DNA from: Macrothele yani
Lineage: Eukaryota; Arthropoda; Arachnida; Araneae; Macrothelidae
Assembly (NCBI GenBank): GCA_039090855.1
Contig: CM077023.1
Coordinates: forward strand, 79,707,127-79,771,126
Length of the DNA: 64,000 nt
Reading direction: 5' to 3'
The notes beneath the pieces are model-generated. The model saw nothing but the letters and a program-made list of their open reading frames with translations. It did not search any database and was not told where the DNA came from. Position numbers and translations under genes: made by a program. How positions within the stretch are numbered: the first letter of the stretch is position 1; each line of letters begins with the position of its first letter. This document shows positions 56,350 through 64,000 of the stretch, piece after piece.

Positions 56350-57555
56350 CGTGTTCCAGATGCGTGGTTCGGCATCGTTCCCTGGTTGATTTCTGGTTTC
56401 AAAAACCTAAATCCGGTTTCCAAGTTGTTCAGTATCCTTTTAAAAGCTAAAAAAAATTCTCTTTCGCTAACCTCAGTGAGTTAAAGTGGGGCAATTCCAA
56501 TTCATAATTACCACACGAGTTTTTGCAAAGGATTAACTAAATGAACATACCACATCACCCTAGTGATGTAATTCCTTAGCGGTGGAGAGATTAGGTAAAA
56601 ACAACTCGGAGAGAAGGCCCTTAAACTTTTCAAATAACCATGTGAAATCTGATTTGTGATTTCAATATTTAGTATATATATATTATCAAATTCTTAATAC
56701 TAAATACTCCTATCAATTTTTATTAAAATTGATTAGCTAGAGCAGTTTTAAATGAAAGGATGTTACAAATGCATGGCACATTAAGATTAAAAAGTTGTCC
56801 TTCATAAGCTTCTCTGTTATTTAGCACGATTCCAAATCTTCAGTACTTATTAATCATACTTAGATGTAATTAATATATTCACATCTATTCAGGGTGACTA
56901 ACGTCCCCTTTTCCCAAAGATTGTGAGGAGAGAGTAGGAAATTTATTTTGTGGTGTTCATAAAAGGAATCAGAGAATGAGCTACGTAGGTTACATTCATT
57001 TGAGTCTGTAGTTGGTGTGGAGTTGCGTTTAGTATAAATACCGTTCGAAACAATAAAAGTCTTGTCACTCAATCTTCATTTCTATGCAGTTTTTTCCCGC
57101 TGTTCTTCTTCTGAGCGGTACAATCTTAAACTTCCTAAAAAGCCACTTCCAATAACTTATTCTGAGGACTGCCGTCTATACAAAGGAATTTACATTTTAC
57201 TAGAACCTTTATGATAGATGAAAAGCCCTAATGCGAGATCCAGAAGTTTAGTCTCATTATTCCAACACAAACATTATTTTAAGATACGAGTATGCTTGCA
57301 TATAAAATACAGTGTTCCCTATTCTTTCGAATATTTGATCATCTAAAAAAATTCCATTGCCCACGTCTTGCAGCTATGTAATCATGAAAAATTCCTTAGC
57401 GCCGCAAAGGCTTTTCACCACAGCTCCACCCTCGGATAATTTGGCGTTTTCCAAATCTAGGTGCAGTTGAGAATAAAGAAAACTTAGAACTCTCTCACTT
57501 TCTCTCTCTTGCAGAGGAGTTCCTCGCTCACATCAATGAAAGAAATTTCATTAAT
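56350..57555. other. unannotated AT-rich stretch
   Basis: No recognised gene, RNA or repeat. Confidence 0.45.
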
Positions 57556-57560
57556 GAGCA

Positions 57561-57908
57561 CACTGTTAAAAATTTTTTACTAGGCTGCACCAAAAAGTGG
57601 TTGGGGCTAAGGTAAACCATTGTGTGATGCACAAAATACATAATGGCCGGCGCGGTGGTCTAAGCGATGGCCTCCGAAAGAAGTCCGGGTTCGAATCCCG
57701 GTGAGGTATGGATGTTGTGTTTTTCTTACGGCACGGGCCCTCTCCCTTCCCTGGAACCCGTGGCCCTAAATTTGGGACGGGCGACTGCTTATAGCCCATT
57801 GAGTTGCTGACGGTGGTCGTTAAATATCAAAAAAAAAAAAAAAAAAAAAGAGTGATCTAGCCTAAATGGTGCGAAGTTGCACGCATTGTATCAAAATTTT
57901 TAACAGTG
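57561..57908. mobile_element. CACTGTTAAAAATT MITE split by SINE-A
   Basis: Left end 'cactgttaaaaatttttt' and right end 'aaaatttttaacagtg' are inverted, with TA after the right end. The interior ('ggctgcaccaaaaagtgg') is the same family as 23735-23995. A SINE-A copy (57646-57852) interrupts it; without the SINE the element is about 140 bp. Confidence 0.8.
57646..57852 (+). repeat. SINE-A copy nested in the MITE
   Basis: Head 'cgcggtggtctaagcgatgg', B-box-like 'ccgggttcgaatcccggtga' (perfect T-arm), canonical body, 'acggtggtcgttaaat' and a 22-base A-tail. Its low divergence and long A-tail mark it as one of the youngest copies. Confidence 0.92.
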
Positions 57909-58062
57909 TACTATTCAACAGCATTAGTATGGAATATTGAGATTACTAGTGATTCTTAAACATTGGTCTCCACCTAATTTATAAGGCACACTACTTTCCC
58001 TTAATTTAATTTGGGATGCGGCAAATCTGTGAGATACGGACCAGAAAAGAGCTAATTTTCAA

Positions 58063-58740
58063 GTGTTCTGAGAAGTTGTTACATGGAGAATAATGAACTA
58101 AAAGTGATTCTGTACCGAAATCTGACTGCTGAAAACAGTATACTTGCCATTACTCGGGCTGATTATTTCTTCATTAACTCTTTAACCGACTGGAACGAAT
58201 TAATGTTAGCAAAGTGCTCTGAAATCTGCTCGAACGAAAATGTTCGCTGTCTAAGAAGTAAGTAGAACGCTGTTGGAACGAGTGAACCTGCACATGAGAA
58301 AGCATTGAATTACCCTTAGCTTTGTTATTCAGTGTGGTCATTTAGGGGGATGATTCACACTAATCCTTTCTCACTGATTTCCTGCTAAAAGTATTATAAA
58401 AATTGTGACGAATCTAAGAAAGGTGAGAGATATTTGAGTCACTTGTCTCTACCCAGTGTTATGATGTTCGTCTCAGTGGGAAATTGCATTTTCGGTCATG
58501 GAGTAAAGAATTTAGGACTAGAAAGGCGCGCTTATCACCAAGTGGCAGGTCTATGGCCGGCACTGCAGAGATGAGAGGGGGAAAGCAATTGTTTTGCTGT
58601 AGCTTTAGTAAAATCTTGCCGGTATGCGAACATTCTTGTTTTGGGCACCGTTTGGTTTAAGTGCATCGACCGCTTCAAGGGTTAATTTCCTCGATGGTAT
58701 CTGAAGTTCAGATTCCTAAGCTACAATCGCTTAGCTTCAA
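58063..58740. repeat. degenerate direct repeat partner of SINE-C
   Basis: The segment 58063-58180 ('gagaagttgttacatggaga', 'tatttcttcattaact') matches 58840-58960 with many substitutions. The 60-codon ORF inside (58083-58265) is therefore probably repeat-derived. 58260-58740 shows nothing else. Confidence 0.5.
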
Positions 58741-58744
58741 CTGA

Positions 58745-58960
58745 GTAAAAGCTCATCTTTCTGCGTGCAGTAAGGGTAGCACACCTGAACGTATATCGGG
58801 AGATGAGGGTTCTATTTCCGCTCCGGGTTGATGCAGTTTTCTGAGGAGATGGTACATTGAGAACGGTGAGTCAAAGAAGATTCAATACCGAATTCTGATT
58901 ACTAATAGTAATATACTTGTGAACGTCCCATGTACTTGCGAAGGTTATTTCTTCGTTAAT
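58745..58960 (+). repeat. SINE-C-like copy (tRNA-like)
   Basis: 'aagggtagcacacctgaacg', 'atcgggagatg' and a B-box-like 'agggttctatttccgc' correspond to the tRNA-like block in the arms of 5049-5619, followed by a body shared with 58063-58180. Confidence 0.5.
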
Positions 58961-58969
58961 TTCTATTAA

Positions 58970-60140
58970 AAGAAAGAAAAAGGTTAGTACCTTTGGCATT
59001 TATTGGTTTAGAAGAAGATATCTTTTATCAAAGGCTGAAAAAGTAAATTGGCATTCACAAGGACATTTCCCATGTGCCGATGGAGTTGGTGCCATGACAG
59101 CTTCTCACACCGAGAATCATTTTTCGAGAACAAGGAAAGACATAAGTATTGCATTTGTTCCTTGTTCTGTAATTATGTACTTCAATATCCTGGATTTCCC
59201 AACCCTAAGTTATGGGTGGGTACTTATCCAAGCTCTCGTAAATAGTTATAGGCAAATTACGAAGGGGAAAGAGATGAACGAGGACAACTGCAAGTATAAA
59301 AACTTTTGATTACAGAATGTGGAAAAAAGGTCTAGACACACGAAAGAAAAACGGAAATCTCTTATTTGTTTCATGAAAACGAGTTAGGAAAAAAATTGGA
59401 GGAAAAAGGAATTTTATTGTACTGGTAGCAAGCTGAAAACTGAAGTAAGCATTGTTTGAACAAGTTTCATATACATAAAACGCCAGTTCAAAGAATAGTT
59501 TTCATAAACAGCTATACGGTGGTACATAGTGAAACATTTACTGAAAATCTTAAACACAGTTTTAATCTAAAATGTGCACTGATATCAAAAGGACATAATA
59601 ATAATAATAATAATAATAATAAACCATGTTACTCAAAGAGAGGGTCTTTGGACAAAAATATATCCTAAATTTATTTAAATTAAGAAAAAAATATTTAAGA
59701 AGTGCAATCAGTGGTCTAAAAATGAAGGCGTTGTAGAAATATCTCTTTAATTACTTACGGTCTTTACAAGCTTGCTAAATTGACATTCTGTTCATTTTTT
59801 ATTTTTTACGAGTAAAAAAGAAAGATGACACTGAATTCTTGGGTGTAATGAGCGTGCATTTCGAATTCTTTCCGACATAGAAAAAGATTTTCCAAATCAG
59901 ATTTTTAGAAAAGAAGAAAATCGCCAAAAAATGAAATGCGTTTGCGCCCCTAACCGAAAAAATGTGCTTTATTGAAAATGTTCTGTGCGTGCAGTATTCA
60001 CCATAGAGAATGGTACCAATTTAAGAAAATATTTTTTTCAACCAGGTTCTAGAATGGCTAAAGCTTTGAAAGTAGATATATGTATTTACATCCACTAGCG
60101 TCAGAAATGTGCTTTATGAGAGCTAAGAAAATGTTCCTTA
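58970..60140. other. unannotated stretch
   Basis: An (AAT)n run lies at 59597-59622. Small ORFs near 59048-59309 overlap in two frames and are unsupported. Confidence 0.45.
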
Positions 60141-60148
60141 TTGCGTTA

Positions 60149-61194
60149 TAAACTGTCCTACCATTAATATCCGGGCACCCCTCTATTGAATTTGGTCCTA
60201 CGCATACGCCATGTCACAGACCCAACTATAAAAATGTTTCTAAGGCTATGTGATGAGACAACAGCACGACTGCGAATGCAAGATGCCTCGAGACAGAGTT
60301 AAAAGATTTCCAGCTAGGTTTGATATAAGAGTGCCACTCAAGCAATGTCTCAGTACGCGACATTTCAGCGGTACTGAAGATCCGTAGGTCAACAGTTGGC
60401 GATGTGATAAGGAAATGAAAGCGGACTGAGATCAAATCTCCCTGTAAATCCCCGAAGTTAACAGAACGTGACAGGAGAAGATGTAAGCACAGAAGGCAAA
60501 TCAACATTATCTCATATCACGTCAACCTATGTGAGACTTTTGGGATCAATGTTAGCACAATACAGTAGAAAGGAAGGTGCACAATATGGGTTACACACAC
60601 AGTCGAACAGCTATCCACAATCCCCTAATCACTTCGACAAATGACACATGCCGATTATAGTGGTGTAAGGAACGTCGGCCTTGGACTGTAGACCGATGGA
60701 AAACTATGCTTTGGACTGACGAGTCAGCAGTCTGTCAGTTTGACAGTCGTTCCTGGGTGTGGCAGATGCCGGAAGAATGGTACCTTCCGGACTGTATCGT
60801 TCCGACAATGAAGTTTGGTGGAGGAGGCGTGATGGTATGGAGCTGTTTTTCGTCGTTCGGCTTGGACCCATTCACCGATTTGGACAAAACCATGAATGCT
60901 GAGATCTACCTAGATGTCCCGGACAGTTATGTTCTACCAACGTTGTGGCAGTACTTTGGGGAAGGCCCATACCTCTATCAGTAGGACAACGCACTATATA
61001 ATACTGCTCGCGTTTTTACAGATTGGTTTGAAGATATTGGTTTGCTTTTAAGGCCGAATGGCGAAACATGACAAAGTATTCCACAAAGATTGGAGGCCGT
61101 CATAAGGGCCTATGGTTTCAGCACACAATATTACATTTTCTGTAAGTACACGTTATTTGCAGGTGTGCCCCGATATTATTGGTAGTGCAATGTA
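60149..61194 (+). mobile_element. Tc1-like DNA transposon, degraded
   Basis: Diverged terminal inverted repeats: 'ctaccattaatatccgggca' at the left against the complement of 'tgccccgatattattggtag' at the right, with TATA at both borders. About 1.05 kb encloses a transposase relic. A poly-A run follows at 61206-61226. Confidence 0.8.
60277..61110 (+). pseudogene. Tc1-like transposase relic
   Basis: It starts around 'MPRDRVKRF'. After a frame change the helix-turn-helix reads 'NVSVRDISAVLKIRRSTVGD', and 'KSPKLTERDRRR' is the hinge. The catalytic part is the best preserved: 'MLWTDESAVC' (first Asp, near 60706), 'GGGVMVWSCFSSFG' and 'YQ-stop-DNA' (second Asp, with TAG at about 60983). The Glu region is unrecognisable and the C-terminus ends near 'RLEAVIRAYG'. 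Several frameshifts and stops make it inactive. Confidence 0.8.
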
Positions 61195-61319
61195 TAAATA
61201 AAAGCAAAAAAAAAAAAAAAAAAAAAGAAATAAAATCAAACACTTAGAAACAGAAACACAGAGGAAAACCTGATACAATTTTGAAACTTATAACAATGTA
61301 AATTTCTTTGTCATTTTTG

Positions 61320-61480
61320 GTCCACGCCGGGGATCGAACCCGAGTCCTCTTATTCCGGAACAAGTTGCTCTACCAACTGAGCTACGCAGACGTTCGTTCT
61401 CGCTGCTATCTGCCTTTATGCCGTACGCGTCCTGCGGGGCAGGCACGTCACAAACTCTCACGAGAAATCTGTACGTTATA
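61320..61480 (-). repeat. SINE-B-like copy with tRNA-like block
   Basis: Minus-strand reading of 61321-61395 gives an acceptor-like pair, 'gtctgcg' and 'cgtggac' (7 pairs including G-T), D-arm 'gctcagttggtagagc' and T-arm 'cgggttcgatccccg'. The anticodon arm does not form a 5-bp stem with a 7-base loop. The segment 5' of the block ('gcagatagcagcgag') matches the other SINE-B copies. It is a tRNA-derived repeat and not a working tRNA gene. Confidence 0.7.
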
Positions 61481-61590
61481 TGAAGAACATAGTCAAGGGA
61501 ATCCGACCAGGGAAGGATATCTTCAATGAGATTAAATGTACACCGACCATTCTAGCGGTGGAACTGTGCATTATGAAGAAGTAGAAAATA

Positions 61591-62679
61591 CAGTGAAACC
61601 TCCGAATAACGTTCGCTGCTCGGACCGGGAGAAAGTGACCGTTACTGGGAGGAACCGCTGTTCGGAGGTTAGGCCTAGGTTAACATTGCTAGTCTGTTGC
61701 TTTGGTACAAAAGGAGAATAATTGTACAAAGCGTACGCACAAAGAAAACGGTTTTAGGGCTTTCTCCAAAAGTAGAATGCTGAATGAAACTCAGGATAAC
61801 TATTTAAAATAAAATCATGGTATAGAAGATTTTAGGGAAGTTGTGTCTGACCCGTTGTCTCAAATTTCCTTTCAGAAATATCAAGCTAGGCGGTTAAGTT
61901 TAGGTTACGCTAAGGAGTAAAAAAAAAAGAAAGAAAATAAAACTGCTAGACAATGAAGTAGCACTGCACAGTTAGCTAGCAGCGCGCCGAAAAATAGGAA
62001 CAGAACCTACAGGGACCAACCAAAGGTACACCGCCGCCTAAGGAAAACATTTCAGACACCAGCAACCCCCTCCTCCAGGTTGCAACTGAAACATATACAG
62101 GAACTGGAGTTCGCCTTACCTAGAATTAAACTTGAACTCCTTTCTTTTCATTTAACCACACCCTTGTACTCGTCGGAATCCAACCCATCGAGCTCGAGGC
62201 ACGTAGCATTCTCAATTCTTAGTAGCACTCTTTATTCATACCTTATTATCCCTTCGCCGAAGTACCGAAGCCGTCCCGTTGGCGAAGTGGTCTAAGCGAT
62301 GATTTTAACCATTCGTCCGAGATGGGTCCGGGTAAGAATGCCGGTGAGGCATGGATGCAGTGCTTGTCTTACGGCATTGTCTCTCTCCCTTCCCTGGAAC
62401 CAATGGCACTAAATTAGGAACGGGCGACTACTTGTAGCCCAATGAGTTGCTCATGGTGGTCGTTAAACCCCAAATAAAAACCCTAAGGGACAAAGTGTCC
62501 GTTAAATCGCTTTCGCAACTGACTGCGGTGTCCATTGGCCGTTGTTAAGAGGTTGCGCTGTTTGGAGGTTATATTTAATGTTGATCCTACGGAAGCTGTT
62601 GTTCGGTACCAACCAAAATTTGCCATTGCACGGTGGTTACCGTTGTTCGGAGGTGTCCGTTAATGCAGGTTTCACTGTA
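61591..62679. mobile_element. pogo-like non-autonomous element with subterminal repeats
   Basis: Ends 'cagtgaaacctccgaa' and (inverse) 'gcaggtttcactg' are bordered by TA (61589-61590, 62680-62681). A motif like 'cctccgaacaacgg' and its inverse 'ccgttgttcggaggt' recurs near both ends (61600, 61655, 62540-62660), resembling transposase-binding repeats. No transposase frame. A SINE-A lies inside (62268-62485). Confidence 0.75.
62268..62485 (+). repeat. SINE-A copy nested in the pogo-like element
   Basis: Head 'cccgttggcgaagtggtcta', 'ccattcgtccgagatggg', damaged B-box 'ccgggtaagaatgccgg', body 'ccctggaaccaatggcact', 'catggtggtcgttaaacccc'. It inserted after the DNA transposon. Confidence 0.88.
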
Positions 62680-62689
62680 TATGCAAAAT

Positions 62690-63450
62690 AGTCATCAAAT
62701 GGGAGGTAAGCGATGCAAAAAGAACTTTTTAATTACGACTTTTAGAAGCAGAAACGACAAGAAAGCCATTTGTTGCATACACGTCCCCTAATGGGAAAAA
62801 TCTGTATTATTTAAGATAGATAATCTCAATCTCCACGGCTGCGAATGGCATACAATGCAAAAAGAATTCTCAAAATTCCATTTTTAGAAGAGGAAACGCA
62901 ATAGGAAATCGAAGTGCACGCTTACGCCATCTGACTCCAAAACTATGCGTTATGAAGAATTCAAACATATGTGCAAATTGTTTCCCACAGTGAACAATAT
63001 CCAACGCAAACAGATTTTTCGAAATCTAACGTTCAGAAGAAGGGATACCGACAAAAAAACAATATACATTTGTTCCCCGTAGCGGGAAAACTATGCACTA
63101 TTTCTAAAAGAAGTTGTACGTAAAATGGGCTTTGTGGTAAAACGTGTTGAATTGTCTTTGTGGTAAAATGTGTTGAATTGTCTTTGTGGTAAAACGTGTC
63201 TCAATCTGGTTTTGGGGAGAAATGACATGGAATAAAATATGTTTTGAAATTTAATAACACCAGGATTTACGCCCCTTGGAGGAGAAGTTACGCATCGAAA
63301 AAAAAGACCAAAAGAGTTCTCACAATCAGGCTTCCCAATGCAATAAGAATTTATTTTGCATTAAGAAGAGATGTGATGTCCACAGACAGACAAATTGACG
63401 GCCACAATGACACCGTAAGCATGAACTTGCTAAGAAATGCATTTTGAGCA
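62690..63450. other. unannotated stretch with a short tandem repeat
   Basis: At 63129-63205 a 31-bp unit ('tttgtggtaaaacgtgttga') is repeated about 2.5 times. The stretch 62700-63080 has loosely repeated phrases about 'gaagaggaaacg' but no gene. Confidence 0.5.
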
Positions 63451-63453
63451 ATA

Positions 63454-64000
63454 CAGGGTAATTGCAAACTTCGGTAACAACTCTAAAAAAATTCACAACT
63501 CATGTTAAACTTTACATTTAAAACAGAAACACATGTTACATACACCGATAAGCCATTCCATTATGACCGCCCCCAGCCTAGAGAAATGAACGAGCCTGGA
63601 GACCGAACGGTGGCGCAGGTGAAGTTCACAGAGCAGTATATATACGACCAGAGGACCGGCTTTCGGTTAGTAGAATGTTCGGAGTCAGAATGGGAACAGC
63701 TGCCGATTTATCGGAGTTTGATAAAGGACACATTGTGATAGTATGGCGCCTCGGAACTGCGATCTCGGAAACGGCGCGGCTTGTGGGTTATTCACGTGCC
63801 GCTGTAGTCACTACGCATCAAAAGTGGTGCACAGATGGCCAAACGACAAACCATCGTCCAGCCGTGTATCGTCCGCTGCTTATTGATACCAGAGGTGAGC
63901 GGAGACTGTCGCGCATTGTTCACAGCAACAAATCACCCGCAGCTACAACAGTGGTGATCAGGGCAATGTGTCACAGCACACACTTCATCGCATCCTTCTG
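63454..64000 (+). mobile_element. Tc1-like transposon, left part, cut by window end
   Basis: The transposase N-terminus at 63675 implies an element continuing beyond 64000. The left border is guessed at the TA before 'cagggtaattgc' because a Tc1 leader of about 200 bp is usual; the matching right end is outside the window. Confidence 0.55.
63675..64000 (+). pseudogene. Tc1-like transposase N-terminus, partial
   Basis: Frame from ATG 63675 (alternative ATG 63690, which gives the usual 'MG...DLSEF' start): 'DLSEFDKGHIVIVWRLGTAI' and 'SETARLVGYSRAAVVTTHQKW' form the first HTH. Then come 'TNHRPAVYRPLLIDTRGERR' (the GRPRLID-RGERR hinge, with GRPR decayed to YRPL) and 'LSRIVHSNKSPAA' (second HTH). 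From about 63960 the expected continuation ('VSQHTLHRILL') lies in another frame, so a frameshift is likely. The catalytic domain is outside the window. The overlapping ORF at 63502-63738 is in another frame and is probably not coding. Confidence 0.75.

Noticed and set aside
61321..61395. Functional tRNA gene on the minus strand
   Set aside because: Acceptor, D and T arms pair, but the anticodon arm does not, and the same block recurs as part of a dispersed repeat.

Overview
The window looks like intergenic or intronic DNA of an animal nuclear genome, most likely an arthropod. It is AT-rich, has no dense co-directional ORFs and contains no host gene that I recognise. The species cannot be fixed from the sequence. 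The arthropod inference rests on the mix of RTE-type LINEs, Tc1/mariner, pogo/Tigger and hAT elements and abundant tRNA-derived SINEs, together with the style of the LINE protein.

Almost everything identifiable is mobile. (1) One young RTE-clade LINE family has a near full-length minus-strand copy at 9080-12216, whose APE-RT reading frame is broken by a single 2-nt deletion. A second long copy lies at 42047-44742. Several 3' fragments are scattered about, including an internally inverted (twin-primed) copy at 27287-28438. All end in (GAT)n tails. (2) An abundant tRNA-derived family, called SINE-A here, has about 27 copies or fragments in both orientations. Its plus-strand layout is a tRNA-like head, a body built around 'ggaaccagtggccctaaatt', the phrase 'ggtggtcgttaaac' and an A-rich tail. 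(3) Rarer tRNA-like families are SINE-B (19590, 48276, 48526, 61320), SINE-C (5049-5619 and 58745) and SINE-D (27025). (4) Four Tc1-like elements (1531-2573, 3656-5036, 60149-61194 and 63454 to the window end) have decayed DD34E transposases. (5) A pogo/Tigger transposase fossil lies at 41227-41650, with pogo-like non-autonomous elements at 3388-3538 and 61591-62679. (6) hAT-like short elements with 8-bp duplications lie at 13940-14913, 52213-52478 and 56082-56338. (7) Several foldback or MITE-like elements and perfect palindromes are present.

Layout: 1-7.2 kb is rich in DNA transposons. 9-17.3 kb is a nested LINE, SINE and hAT cluster. 18.6-23 kb holds SINEs, a degenerate tandem repeat and a perfect palindrome. 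24-41 kb is sparser and older, with one GC-richer segment at 29.23-29.6 kb that may be regulatory. 41-45.7 kb contains the second RTE cluster built around long (TA)n tracts. 46-57 kb has foldbacks, SINE-B and an internally triplicated SINE. 57.5-64 kb has nested MITE, SINE, pogo and Tc1 elements.

No open reading frame here can be defended as an intact host protein. The longest ORFs are transposon proteins or their antisense shadows. Names SINE-A to SINE-D are local labels, not database names. Coordinates of degenerate repeats are good to about 10-20 bases.
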